DNA of 64,000 nucleotides. Origin: an uncultured Schlesneria sp. GTDB lineage: Bacteria; Planctomycetota; Planctomycetia; Planctomycetales; Planctomycetaceae. Where the stretch lies: NCBI GenBank assembly GCA_903858935.1, contig CAIOKO010000020.1, positions 58,193 to 122,192 of the forward strand, read 5' to 3'. Below the pieces are notes generated by a model. It was not told the origin of the DNA, made no database searches, and saw nothing but the letters and a program-made list of their open reading frames with translations. Positions within the stretch are counted from its first letter, which is position 1. Each line of letters begins with the position of its first letter. This document shows, one piece after another, positions 55,349 to 64,000 of this stretch. A program made the position numbers and the translations under genes.

Positions 55349-57139
55349 ATGCGACGCGAAATCCCAGGTTATCACGGCTGTTACCTGCGTATCAATTTGT
55401 CCGAGGAATCATCAACAGCGATTCCTCTCGATCCACAGATCCTTCGTCATTACCTGGGTGGAAGCGGGCTTGGTGTCGCCATTCTGCTTCACGAACGGGC
55501 TGCCGATGTTGATCCGCTTTCGCCAAAGGCGCCGATCGCATTCGTCTTCAGTCCTTTGGTCGGAAGCCCGTTGACGACCTCCGCGAAGTTTGCCGTCGTC
55601 AGTAAAAGTCCTTTAACCAACCGCATCAACGATTCACTCGCCAGCAGTGGTTTTGCACTCGCCGGTAAAAAAACGGGACACGATGCGATTGTGCTGGTCG
55701 GTCAGGTACGGCGCCCCTCGATCCTGGTCATCGACGACGATCAGGTTCGAATCGAATCGGCTGACGATTGCTGGGGCCTGTCAAATCGAGAAACACGAGA
55801 TCGTCTTCGCCTTCGCTACGGAAATGAATTTCAGACCGCCACTATTGGCCAGGCGGGTGAAAGACAGGTGCGTTACGCAACAATTTCACACGATGGCCGA
55901 CATGCGGGACGCGGGGGCAGCGGAGCTGTGCTTGGTTCGAAAAACATCAAGGCGATTGCCGTACGCGGTACAAACCGCCCGCAATGGGCCGAACCTGCTG
56001 CGCTCGTCGGATTGGCCAAGCAGTTGTCCGAAAAATCTTTCGGACCGGCCACAGCAAAATATCGAGAATTGGGGACAGCCTCGAATCTTTTGACGTTCAA
56101 TCGATTGAACGTGCTTCCCACTCGCAATTTTCAAGAGGGAAGTTTTGCGGGAGCCATCGCGATTTCGCCCGAAGAACTGAGCATCGCTCGTGACCGGGCG
56201 CGAGCTTCGTGTGCCGCCTGTACGATCGGTTGCGAACATCTTTACAGCATGAAAAACGGCAGTGGCTCGGTCCGGCTCGAATACGAAAACCTGTTTGCGT
56301 TTGGCCCTTTGTGCGGCATTGATGATCCCGAAGTCGTTCTGGAAGCGTCACGCCGATGTGATGAATGGGGGCTGGATACGATCAGTGCTGGTGGGACCAT
56401 CGCGTTTGCCATGGAATGTGTCGAACGAAACCTGCTTGACGAGCCCTGGTTGAAATTTGGTGACGGTCAGTCATTACTCAGAGCTTTAGATTCGATCGTC
56501 AGCGGAAACGGGATCGGCGGGTTGCTCGCTGAGGGGAGTCGCCGGATGGCGCATCACATTGGCCACGAATCGATTGCTTTTGCGCCTCAAGTGAAAGGGC
56601 TTGAGCTTCCCGGATATGATCCCCGTGGTTTGCAGACGATGGCGCTCGGCTTCGCGGTGGGAACTCGCGGTGCCGACCATAACCGGTCAGGTGCTTACGA
56701 GGTCGATTTTTCCGAGGCGGTTGACCGTAAAAATGTGGGACCGGAAGCAGCACCTCTGGCGATTGAAACGGAGGACAAAGCCGCCTTGATGGACTCGCTG
56801 ATTCTCTGCAAATTTCTGCGGGGTGTTTTCACAGACTTCTTCGCCGAATCGGCTGAGATCTTGCAACTGGTAACAGGCTGGGATGTCACCGCAGATGAAC
56901 TTCGTGAGACGGCACGCCGCATCGTCACCGCCAAAAAGCGATTCAATATCCTTGCCGGATGGACCCCCGGCGAAGATACGCTACCCAGTCGAATGTTACA
57001 GAAGCCCGCTTCCGACGATTTGAGGGGCCATCTGTCGCTCGAACGTCTCAACGAGTTAATTTCTGCTTACAATCAGGCCCGTGGCTGGAGTCCCGAAGGC
57101 TGGCTCTCGCAGACCGACATGCAGTCAGAGATTTTCTGA
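55349..57139 (+). CDS. Aldehyde ferredoxin oxidoreductase family protein
   Basis: A 596-residue AOR-family enzyme, usually a tungsten-bis-pterin protein that oxidises aldehydes to acids with ferredoxin. The N-terminal domain has YLRINLSEES and YLGGSGLGVAILL. The 4Fe-4S cysteines are at 288, 291, 295 (CAACTIGC) and 487 (LILCKFL), close to the Pyrococcus positions 288, 291, 295 and 494. The pterin motif reads TRGADHNRS. Length fits the family. It ends immediately against the convergent SDR stop. Function in an apparently aerobic planctomycete is unclear. Confidence 0.93.
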   Translation: MRREIPGYHGCYLRINLSEESSTAIPLDPQILRHYLGGSGLGVAILLHERAADVDPLSPKAPIAFVFSPLVGSPLTTSAKFAVVSKSPLTNRINDSLASSGFALAGKKTGHDAIVLVGQVRRPSILVIDDDQVRIESADDCWGLSNRETRDRLRLRYGNEFQTATIGQAGERQVRYATISHDGRHAGRGGSGAVLGSKNIKAIAVRGTNRPQWAEPAALVGLAKQLSEKSFGPATAKYRELGTASNLLTFNRLNVLPTRNFQEGSFAGAIAISPEELSIARDRARASCAACTIGCEHLYSMKNGSGSVRLEYENLFAFGPLCGIDDPEVVLEASRRCDEWGLDTISAGGTIAFAMECVERNLLDEPWLKFGDGQSLLRALDSIVSGNGIGGLLAEGSRRMAHHIGHESIAFAPQVKGLELPGYDPRGLQTMALGFAVGTRGADHNRSGAYEVDFSEAVDRKNVGPEAAPLAIETEDKAALMDSLILCKFLRGVFTDFFAESAEILQLVTGWDVTADELRETARRIVTAKKRFNILAGWTPGEDTLPSRMLQKPASDDLRGHLSLERLNELISAYNQARGWSPEGWLSQTDMQSEIF

Positions 57140-57940
57140 TCACTTTTTCTCATTGGCCTCTGCCCGAGCCAATCGCTTTTGAATTCGCGTATGAACGTGA
57201 GCAAAATTGTGCAGCCACTTATCGTAGTCCTGCGTCTTGAATTGAAAGAATTCCTTGACGTCCGGCTGAGGTAAGACCAGAAACGTTTCGTTCCTCAAGA
57301 CCTCAATCACGCACTCCGCCACATGTTCTGGCGTGACCGACATGAAATGCAGGAACTGGTGGATCGGGTCTTCCATGTCCAGGAAGCCTGTGGAAACACC
57401 CGCCGGGCAAAGGCAAGCCACGTTCAACCCGCGATTGCGATAATGGACGGAAAGCCATTCAGCAAAAGCGACTGCGCCATGTTTGGTCACAGAATAGGCT
57501 GCTGAACCAATCTCCGTCAGCAAACCTGCCGCCGACGAAGTGATTACAAACGTTCCGCCACCCTGTTCGATCATCGCGGGAACCGTTGCTCGCGAGAGAT
57601 AGACATGAGACATCAAGTTGATCTGCCACAGGCGATTCCAGTCCTCATCCGGGGTCTCGAATCCCCCTTTGATCGTGGCACCCGCGTTGGAGATCACAAC
57701 ATCAATTCGCCCGAATAAATCTCGGGTCTTTTGAACAACAGATTGCACGTCAGCCTCAGAACTGACATCGCAGGCGATCGCCGTCGCACCGATCCCGATG
57801 GCAACAATTTCAGCATTTGCCAGATCGCGATCAGCGATGACGATTCCTCGAGGTTTTTCCTGTGCGATTCGCTGGCACAAAGCGCGGCCAATTCCGTTGG
57901 CACCCCCCGTCACAAGGACAACACAGCCGCTCAGTTCCAT
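57140..57940 (-). CDS. Short-chain dehydrogenase/reductase
   Basis: A 266-residue SDR with TGGANGIGRA near residue 11, SNAGA, and the catalytic serine, tyrosine and lysine in ITSSAAG and YSVTKHGAVAF. The C-terminal 60 residues form an extension ending in a charged helix (ARAEANEKK). Substrate unknown. Its stop codon and the AOR stop abut with no base between. Not closely similar to the other SDR at 23820. Confidence 0.92.
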   Translation of the reverse strand: MELSGCVVLVTGGANGIGRALCQRIAQEKPRGIVIADRDLANAEIVAIGIGATAIACDVSSEADVQSVVQKTRDLFGRIDVVISNAGATIKGGFETPDEDWNRLWQINLMSHVYLSRATVPAMIEQGGGTFVITSSAAGLLTEIGSAAYSVTKHGAVAFAEWLSVHYRNRGLNVACLCPAGVSTGFLDMEDPIHQFLHFMSVTPEHVAECVIEVLRNETFLVLPQPDVKEFFQFKTQDYDKWLHNFAHVHTRIQKRLARAEANEKK

Positions 57941-58227
57941 TCCAGATTCCGCTTAAATGAGACATCCATTGACGATGTAACGACTTGGCACGTTTAACAA
58001 GTTCCCAAATCGAAGCCACGTTCTACCACGGACGTTTAAGGAACTGAAAGACCAAGTCGGGAGCTGACGGTCGCGCCAGGTTTAAGACATCAAACAAATC
58101 CAGGGGAAACAACCAGGGGATCAAAAAAAGGGTGGGTCGGATTGTCTCACGAGAATTGGAAAAGATTTTCTTTTGATCAGAATATTTCGAGCAAGATTTT
58201 GTCCCCGGCGGCAACTATTCTTTTGCC

Positions 58228-58791
58228 ATGAATGAACGGAATCGAATACCGAGCAAGGAATTGAGCGAGCCAGGATGGTCCGCCAGGTTGATACGTCATT
58301 CTCGCTGGTTGCGGGCCGTGATCGTCGCCCGGTCAGGGGATGTCTCTGCCATCGACGAGATTTTTCAGGAAGTCGCACTGGCAGTCGTGAAGCAGAAGGG
58401 GGATCTTCCTGAAGATCGGGTCGCGCCATGGTTGTATCGGATTGCCGTGCGTCAGGCATTGTTGCACCGGCGACGTTTGGGGCGCCAGAAAAGAATCCAT
58501 CGCGATTATACGATGCGTCGATCGGCTGACTCTGAATCAGAAGCCTCGCTGGACCCGCTGGTGTGGCTGCTCAGCGACGAACGTCAGCAATTGGTTCGAC
58601 GGGCGATTCAACGGCTGCATTCAAAGGATGCCGAACTGTTGTTATTGAAATATTCCGAGAACTGGAGTTATCGCGAGCTGGTGGAACACCTGGGGGTCAG
58701 CCACAGTGCCGTGGAAACGCGGCTTCATCGAGCGCGACAGCGGTTGCGTGAAGAATTGGTCGCGTTGGAAGTTGTTGAGGTAGAAGCATGA
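58228..58791 (+). CDS. ECF sigma factor
   Basis: A 187-residue sigma-70 family factor with region 2 (AIDEIFQEVALAVVK, VAPWLYRIAVRQALLHRRRL) and region 4 (LHSKDAELLLLKYSENWSYRELVEHLGVSHSAVETRLHRARQRLREEL). It is translated into the next gene through an ATGA overlap of four bases. Position ahead of an anti-sigma-like membrane protein and an exported PDZ protein indicates an envelope-stress module. No clear ribosome-binding site precedes the ATG. Confidence 0.88.
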   Translation: MNERNRIPSKELSEPGWSARLIRHSRWLRAVIVARSGDVSAIDEIFQEVALAVVKQKGDLPEDRVAPWLYRIAVRQALLHRRRLGRQKRIHRDYTMRRSADSESEASLDPLVWLLSDERQQLVRRAIQRLHSKDAELLLLKYSENWSYRELVEHLGVSHSAVETRLHRARQRLREELVALEVVEVEA

Positions 58792-59606
58792 ACGAGTTTG
58801 AATTGGTATCAACTATCCAGCTAGACCGGCTGGTCGATGGCGAACTATCCGAGTCTGAGCGGCGCGAGATACTGACCGCGCTCGATCGTGAGGAATGCAG
58901 CGCGACATGCGGATGGCGGCGTCTTGCACTGGCATTTGTGGAGGACCAGTCGCTTCGTCAAGATTTGCGGCGATTAGCGGTTGAGGTCCCCTCACGTTTC
59001 AGCGAGTTATCCTGCAATGAGGGCTCTGTCTCTCGTGCCAGCTCACAAGCGATCAACCCGAAAACGATCGACAATCGATTGTTGACATCAAGTCCGTCTG
59101 AAAGCGTCAAAAAGAGAAATTCGGCTGTTACCGTCTGGCAATGGGCAAGATTGGCAGCCTGTTTTCTTATTGCATTTAACTTTGGACGTTTATCGGGCCT
59201 GAGGCCAGTCGAGATCGCAACCACCAAGGAACGGGTCGAGCCAATCACACGCCCACATATTGAAGCACCAATTCAACAGTCGAACGATGAATCGCTGGTC
59301 GCCGTGAATACGAATTCGCCCGTCGAAAAGTGGGAGTCGTTAAGGCTGGTTCTGGAAGATGTCGAAGGCATACCAACGCAGTCGGTCGACATTCCGGTGG
59401 TCAGCGACATGGGGATTGATCCCATCGAGTTCTTCGATGCGCCGCCGACGGTACCACTCGCCGTACGACAAGCTCTGCTTCGACAAGGGAGGGTGGTGCA
59501 CGAGCAACGTCAACTGCTTGAGATCGAATTGTCCGATGGTCGTCGAGGAGTGTTACCCGTCAGCGATGTCACAGTGGTCGATGCCGGAACCGATGTGTTT
59601 CAATAG
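58788..59606 (+). CDS. Putative membrane anti-sigma factor
   Basis: A 272-residue protein. The N-terminal RLVDGELSESERREILTAL resembles the helices of anti-sigma domains, though the usual zinc histidine/cysteine motif is missing (only ECSATC). One transmembrane helix near residues 115-137 separates it from an exported half with no recognised domain. It overlaps the ECF gene by four bases. The function is inferred from position and N-terminal pattern. Confidence 0.65.
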   Translation: MNEFELVSTIQLDRLVDGELSESERREILTALDREECSATCGWRRLALAFVEDQSLRQDLRRLAVEVPSRFSELSCNEGSVSRASSQAINPKTIDNRLLTSSPSESVKKRNSAVTVWQWARLAACFLIAFNFGRLSGLRPVEIATTKERVEPITRPHIEAPIQQSNDESLVAVNTNSPVEKWESLRLVLEDVEGIPTQSVDIPVVSDMGIDPIEFFDAPPTVPLAVRQALLRQGRVVHEQRQLLEIELSDGRRGVLPVSDVTVVDAGTDVFQ

Positions 59607-59636
59607 GCGTTTCTTTTCGTGAAAGGATAAATTCTG

Positions 59637-61151
59637 ATGAATTGTCGAAGAACGTGGATAGGAATTGCAGCGGTCGTCGGCTGCATGAGTGGGTCGGTGT
59701 GCAGTGCACAGATCGAGGTGCCTAATTTACCCGTCAACTTAAACGCATTGGAATTGGCCGTTGACTCAACGCTGTCTCAAGATGTTTTGGTCGCCAGGGT
59801 TAATGTCGAGCAGCCGAAGTATTGGATTGGTTTGTTGTGCATTGAATTGAGCGACGCACTACGATCACAGTTAAATCTGGAAGCAAACGTCGGTCTTCTG
59901 GTCGATGCCGTTACAGATGACAGCCCGGCCAGGAAACAGGGACTGGAACGGAATGACATTTTGCTGAGTGCCCGACTGGCCGCAGAGCCGCCTGAAAAGG
60001 AGAGCAGGAAGTTATCGCAGGTCGCGGACATCGTCAAAATGGTGCAGGATGCTGAATCGAAACCAGTGCAGTTCGAAATTCTCCGCCGAGGCGTACGGAA
60101 GACGATCGAGGTGACGCCGGTCGAACGCCCAATGCAGGACCACGTCCGCTTGCAAGGCAATCTGGTTCTCGACACGGCAATACCATTTGATTTAACGACT
60201 CCAGACGCTAACGATTTCCGCATGTTCATTGCGGGACCAATGTTTGAATCGGCACGGAAATCGATACCCCTTCCCGAAGGGGTATCGATGGAATTCCATC
60301 AAGTCGTCGGTGAGCGAGAGAAAATCACCGTGAGAAAAGGTGATCAGAAGTGGGAAACGACCGTTGATGAGGTTGCAAAGCTTTCTGAAGAAATACGGGT
60401 CGTCGTCCTGCAACAACTTGCGGCCCGTCGATCCGGCCCGGTTCCTCATGTCGCCGTTTTTCCTCCGACGTTTACGTCGGCAACTTTTCCAGCCGTAGCT
60501 CCGGAAGCACCCGGGGCTCCTCCCAGACCACCGGTGGTGACAAACGGTTTACCACACTTGAACGCGACCGCTCCGGTGGGACCTGGGGGTGCTTCGACGC
60601 CTGTCGTCGCACGGGTCGTGTTTTCATCGACGACAAACCTCCCCGAAAATGTCACGGTATCGATCGTTCGCAAGGGGACAGACCCGGCAAAGATCGTAGT
60701 GAAGAAGGACGATCAGTCGTGGGAGGTGACCGACAAAGAATTGAACAAGCTTCCAGACGATGTGCGAAAGCTGGTGGAACCGATGATCGCCAATCAAATG
60801 AAGTCTGCCCGCGTCGAATATGCGCCACAAACTTTTACACCCAAACAATATGGTGTCCGCATTGATACCAAGGCCGGTGGAAGAGCGGTGATGAAATCGA
60901 CATCGCCTGATGAGCCGAATCTGGTTGGTCAAAAAGCTGCCGAAACTCAAGTTCTCCGCGCGGTAATCGGTCAACAGAACCTGTCTGACCGAGACCCGGA
61001 ACTGGTCGCCAGACTGCTTTCCCGCCAGGCCTCGCTCGAAAAACAGGTGCAGGAACTTCATGAAAAGCTGCATTCGCTGAATGAGCTGAAAACACTCAAC
61101 GAAAAGATCGAGAAACTTCAGCAGTCGCTGGATAAGGCCTTGCCGAAGTGA
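59637..61151 (+). CDS. Exported PDZ-domain protein with coiled-coil tail
   Basis: A 504-residue protein with signal peptide (IGIAAVVGCMSGSVCSAQ). A PDZ-like module at about 60-160 (GLLCIELSDALRSQLNLEANVGLLVDAV, DDSPARKQGLERNDILLS) is followed by beta-rich segments, a proline-rich stretch, two similar segments with KGDQKWETTVDEVAKL and KDDQSWEVTDKELNKL, and a C-terminal coiled coil (residues about 450-500). No protease domain. AAGGA before the ATG. It is 30 bases after the anti-sigma gene and likely senses or binds envelope proteins. A terminator follows. Confidence 0.8.
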   Translation: MNCRRTWIGIAAVVGCMSGSVCSAQIEVPNLPVNLNALELAVDSTLSQDVLVARVNVEQPKYWIGLLCIELSDALRSQLNLEANVGLLVDAVTDDSPARKQGLERNDILLSARLAAEPPEKESRKLSQVADIVKMVQDAESKPVQFEILRRGVRKTIEVTPVERPMQDHVRLQGNLVLDTAIPFDLTTPDANDFRMFIAGPMFESARKSIPLPEGVSMEFHQVVGEREKITVRKGDQKWETTVDEVAKLSEEIRVVVLQQLAARRSGPVPHVAVFPPTFTSATFPAVAPEAPGAPPRPPVVTNGLPHLNATAPVGPGGASTPVVARVVFSSTTNLPENVTVSIVRKGTDPAKIVVKKDDQSWEVTDKELNKLPDDVRKLVEPMIANQMKSARVEYAPQTFTPKQYGVRIDTKAGGRAVMKSTSPDEPNLVGQKAAETQVLRAVIGQQNLSDRDPELVARLLSRQASLEKQVQELHEKLHSLNELKTLNEKIEKLQQSLDKALPK

Positions 61152-61759
61152 TTGAGTAGCAACATTGGCATGCAAAGCATTCAGGCCCAGGCAAAGCCCG
61201 TGTCGCTTGTCAGTTGATTCTGAATGTCTTTTCAGGCAGAACCAATAACGGCAACAACGAAAAACAGCCTGACACTTGACTCCATGATTCGAGTGTCAGG
61301 CTGTCTCGTTTTTTGGCGTTCATCCGAAGTGGTCAATGCCGGCAGCATGTGTCTCGAAAATCGATTTGGTCTCCAATTCTCACGTCCGGCGACCGCCGAC
61401 AGGTAGACCCGGATCGCATTGTTCTCAGCGAGGGGTTTGCGGTTGATTCCGGCGCTGCCAGCGTCGGCTGCGTGGGGGATGCTGCACGCATCAGAAGGTT
61501 CACGATGGTCGGGCAAACCCCTTCCCATGCAAGTACACGATTAAGCCAACTGCTCGACGTCATGCTTGCATTCCCATTCAGCTTCTTAAAAAGCCCGCAG
61601 TGTTACTGAAAGATTGTCCGTTAAATCCGACAGATTCGATACGCAGCCGCAAAAATTGCCGGTCACCGTCAATTTCACTGACGTCTGATCCATTCCCGCC
61701 AACCGATACCCAGAAAGGGCTTACGGTTCGGCAGCATGATGCACAGCGGGGATGGGGTG
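61152..61759. other. Intergenic region, 608 bases, with a terminator
   Basis: The proximal part holds the strong terminator at 61264-61314. The remaining 445 bases contain only low-quality frames and no recognised element. Confidence 0.55.
61264..61314 (+). terminator. Rho-independent terminator of the sigma/anti-sigma/PDZ operon
   Basis: ACAGCCTGACACT and AGTGTCAGGCTGT form a perfect 13-base stem with a 15-base loop, followed by CTCG and six T residues (61309-61314). It is 112 bases after the PDZ gene stop. Confidence 0.9.
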
Positions 61760-62680
61760 ATGTTGCAATCTTTAATCGGCCGGAATTTCGGTCGTAATAC
61801 CACGTCGCGTCGTTTGACGTTTTTGTTCGTTGGACTCGCGATCTTTACGGTAGCGACAACCTCGCGGCTGATGGGTTCTGATTCCGAGGTCTTTCGAACC
61901 GATTTCAAGTCGGCGATGAAGGAAGCGGAAGAGAAGAAATTGCCGCTGCTCGTCCACTTTTATGCCGACTGGTGCATGCCCTGCAAACGGATGGACCGCG
62001 AAGTTTTTCCGAATGTCTCGGTTAAAGAGATGCTCGGCAGTCGGTTCGTCGCGGTGAAGATTAATTCGGACAAGCACCAGGAACTGGTCCAGCAATACGG
62101 AATTGAGATCCTTCCCAGCGATCTCGTGATCGACCCACTGACAAGCCGGGTGATCTCGCTGCACTCCGGTCCTCAGGACCGAAGCGCGTACCTGTCCACG
62201 ACATCACTGGCCGAGTCCAAGTTTTTAAAAGCTCATCCCAGGAATCTGGTCGTAGCGACACCTGTCACAGAAACCAAATCGGCCACGCCGGAATTGGGTG
62301 ATCCCAAGCCGATCATCGGTCTGGCCGGATTCAGTCCCGTCGCTTTAACCAAGAAACGGCAGTGGAACCGCGGGTCGGCAGAATTCGCCTGCCAATATAG
62401 AGAAGTCACTTACCACCTTTCGTCACAGCAAGAATTGGACGAGTTCCGCAAAATGCCCGAAGCCTTTGCTCCCAAGCTGCTGGGTTGTGACCCGGTCATC
62501 TTGTGGGAATCGGATAAAGCCGTATCCGGCGATATCAAATATGCTGCTTTCTTCGACGACGAATTGTTTCTGTTCAAGTCGGACGAACGTCGTAAACAAT
62601 TCAAAGCCAGCCCTGAAAAATATATCCGCCTGCAGCATGCTCTGAAGGTTGACCAGATCGAACCAACCGTCATACGTTAG
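61760..62680 (+). CDS. Exported thioredoxin-YHS fusion protein
   Basis: A 306-residue protein with an N-terminal hydrophobic helix (LTFLFVGLAIFTVATT) and a thioredoxin domain with WCMPC (cysteines 72 and 75) and the cis-proline strand ILPSDLVI. A C-terminal YHS-type metal-binding domain follows (KYAAFFDDELFLFKSDERRKQFKASPEKYI). The combination suggests redox-coupled metal handling outside the cytoplasm. The ATG at 61760 has GGGGA seven bases before it; 61736 is possible. The same-strand M20 gene follows by 40 bases. Confidence 0.82.
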   Translation: MLQSLIGRNFGRNTTSRRLTFLFVGLAIFTVATTSRLMGSDSEVFRTDFKSAMKEAEEKKLPLLVHFYADWCMPCKRMDREVFPNVSVKEMLGSRFVAVKINSDKHQELVQQYGIEILPSDLVIDPLTSRVISLHSGPQDRSAYLSTTSLAESKFLKAHPRNLVVATPVTETKSATPELGDPKPIIGLAGFSPVALTKKRQWNRGSAEFACQYREVTYHLSSQQELDEFRKMPEAFAPKLLGCDPVILWESDKAVSGDIKYAAFFDDELFLFKSDERRKQFKASPEKYIRLQHALKVDQIEPTVIR

Positions 62681-62720
62681 TTGATGTGGTTTGCTGTTTT
62701 CTTCTCAGAGTTGGGTATCG

Positions 62721-63854
62721 ATGACGAATCCGTTGGAGTACGCGCGTCACCTTGTTGGTTCACCTTCAGTAAGCTCTCAATCCAATACCGAGGTCAGCAA
62801 TGTCGTCGAGGCAATGCTCAGATCATTAGGTTTTGAGATCGAGCGACAGGAGTTTCCTGATCCTCAGGGGGTTCCCAAAGTCAACGTGATTGGCAAAATC
62901 GGAACGGGCGTCGGCGGGGTCGCCTACCTTGGCCACACCGACGTTGTTCCTGCCGAGACCTGGTCGATCCCCGACCATGGGCCGTTTGAACCGACTGTGC
63001 GAAACGAACGGCTTTATGGTCGCGGAAGCTGCGACATGAAGGGTTCGATTGCATGTGCCCTCGCCGCCGTCGATCGCCTTGGCTCTCCCTCCTTGCGCGA
63101 ACCGATCTACGTTGTTTGCACAGCAGATGAAGAAGTTGGGTTTCATGGTGCTCGCGAGGTCGTAGAAAAATCAGCCCTTTATCGCGAAATTGTAGCGGGC
63201 CAAAGCCGGTCGATCATTGGCGAGCCGACAGAATTAAATGTCGTTCACGCTCATAAGGGAATTATGGGTTTTCGAGCGATCTCGCACGGAAGGGCGGCTC
63301 ATTCCAGTACTCGTGGTGGCAAGAATGCGAATCTTGCTTTGATTCCATTCTTGCAGGAAATGAAACGAATCCACGACGAAACGCTGGTAGACCCTCGCTG
63401 GTTAAACGACGAATTCGATCCCCCCTGGATCAGTTGGAATATCGTGATCAATGATTTCAATTGTGCTGTGAATATCACGGCACCACTGAGTCTATGTAAG
63501 GTTTACTTCCGGCCAATGCCTGGCCAGCCAGGTGAAGAGCTTGTGAATCGAGCAAAAGAGGTCGCCCAGCGATGTGGTCTGGAGTTTATTCACGAGTGCG
63601 CTGGCCAGCCTGTGTACACAGATCCCAACAGCGAGTTCGTCCGCGAGACGTTGACTCTTGCTGGTGGTTCGCAATCTAAGACGGTCAGTTACGGAACGGA
63701 CGGCGCAATGTTTTCGGAACTGAAAAACATTCTCGTTCTTGGTCCAGGCAGCATCCAGCAGGCACATACCGACGACGAGTGGATTTCGCTCGATCAACTG
63801 GAAAAGGGAACGCAACTCTTCGAACGGCTGTTTCGCCGCTGGTGCGTGCAATGA
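62721..63854 (+). CDS. argE: M20 family deacylase (acetylornithine deacetylase/ArgE-DapE-like)
   Basis: A 377-residue metal-dependent hydrolase. Metal and catalytic motifs are visible: LGHTDVVPA, GRGSCDMKG, ADEEVG, GEPTELNVV and the late AHTDDEW. The family includes acetylornithine deacetylase, succinyl-diaminopimelate desuccinylase and related enzymes. ArgE is the best fit by length and the GEPT motif, but substrate is not proved. The ATG at 62721 (MTNPLEYARHLVG) begins the conserved part; the frame extends to 62691. It overlaps the next frame by four bases (ATGA). Confidence 0.85.
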   Translation: MTNPLEYARHLVGSPSVSSQSNTEVSNVVEAMLRSLGFEIERQEFPDPQGVPKVNVIGKIGTGVGGVAYLGHTDVVPAETWSIPDHGPFEPTVRNERLYGRGSCDMKGSIACALAAVDRLGSPSLREPIYVVCTADEEVGFHGAREVVEKSALYREIVAGQSRSIIGEPTELNVVHAHKGIMGFRAISHGRAAHSSTRGGKNANLALIPFLQEMKRIHDETLVDPRWLNDEFDPPWISWNIVINDFNCAVNITAPLSLCKVYFRPMPGQPGEELVNRAKEVAQRCGLEFIHECAGQPVYTDPNSEFVRETLTLAGGSQSKTVSYGTDGAMFSELKNILVLGPGSIQQAHTDDEWISLDQLEKGTQLFERLFRRWCVQ

Positions 63855-64000
63855 ATCGACATACGGATTCCACCGGTTGGCCCAAAGTAGCCATCATCGC
63901 TCCGCGTGATGAGCATCGTTCGAGAACCTGCCATATTCCAGTCGGCACGTTTTCAAAAAAGTATTCAAACGAATGCTTTGTTCCAACGCGAAGGCAACGC
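63851..64000 (+). CDS. Possible gene truncated at the window end
   Basis: An ATG overlapping the argE-like stop (ATGA) opens a frame that stays open for 50 codons to the window end (MNRHTDSTGWPKVAII onward). Coupling to the previous gene is the main support. No domain can be recognised from this short part. Confidence 0.3.
   Translation, partial: MNRHTDSTGWPKVAIIAPRDEHRSRTCHIPVGTFSKKYSNECFVPTRRQR

Noticed and set aside
57137..57142. Zero-base convergence of AOR and SDR stop codons as a regulatory signal
   Set aside because: Abutting convergent stops are expected in dense genomes; no structure is visible there.

Overview
The window looks like chromosome from a planctomycete (phylum Planctomycetota). 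The basis is family content rather than any marker gene. It carries an ECF sigma factor fused by overlap to a serine/threonine kinase with a STAND NTPase, a PEP-CTERM/LamG protein, DUF1570, DUF1573, DUF447 and DUF202 proteins, Gfo/Idh/MocA dehydrogenases, a very large secretin, and outer-membrane assembly lipoproteins (LptE-like, BamD-like) that imply a diderm envelope. No rRNA, tRNA or CRISPR array was recognised. Most of the sequence is ordinary, densely packed housekeeping DNA on both strands.

Layout. 0-13.9 kb: a DinB-like gene end, DUF447, carB, a membrane-anchored thioredoxin, an M3 peptidase, then a co-directional rluB-pyrK-apgM run facing a xylB-mazG pair. 14.1-15.4 kb: a full ISAs1-type insertion sequence with target duplication and a frameshifted transposase. 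15.6-23.2 kb: ligA, then minus-strand nucleoside hydrolase/membrane protein and recO-bamD-like-lptE. 23.8-31.3 kb: two enzymes on the plus strand, greA with a Gfo/Idh oxidoreductase, a nucleotidyltransferase-HD protein, and a secreted secretin-like fragment with a DUF1573 protein. 31.3-41.7 kb: hemE-hemY, DUF202, GH16 glucanase, comF facing nrdR, a proline-rich exported protein, sixA, a DUF1570 peptidase and a second Gfo/Idh protein. 41.9-49.4 kb: accessory secreted and signalling genes. 49.7-54.5 kb: one giant secretin gene. 55-57.9 kb: a MoaD/aldehyde ferredoxin oxidoreductase pair and an SDR. 58.2-64 kb: an ECF sigma/anti-sigma/PDZ operon, a thioredoxin-YHS protein and an M20 deacylase.

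The most interesting parts are (1) the sigma - kinase/nSTAND - FGE-fold operon at 43.0-47.8 kb, whose genes overlap and whose FGE-like protein lacks the catalytic cysteines; (2) two non-coding repeat families, each present twice: a palindromic element of about 107 bp (40500 and 47899) and an element of about 80 bp (165 and 35357), the second copy of which leads into the GH16 gene; (3) a nucleoside hydrolase homologue with altered catalytic acidic residues; (4) the giant secretin with four to five repeated helical units and Gly/Gln-rich inserts; and (5) a tungsten-type oxidoreductase paired with its own MoaD-like protein.

Start codons were moved inward from the longest open frame where signal peptides, Shine-Dalgarno sequences or family alignment argued for it. 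These choices are stated per gene.
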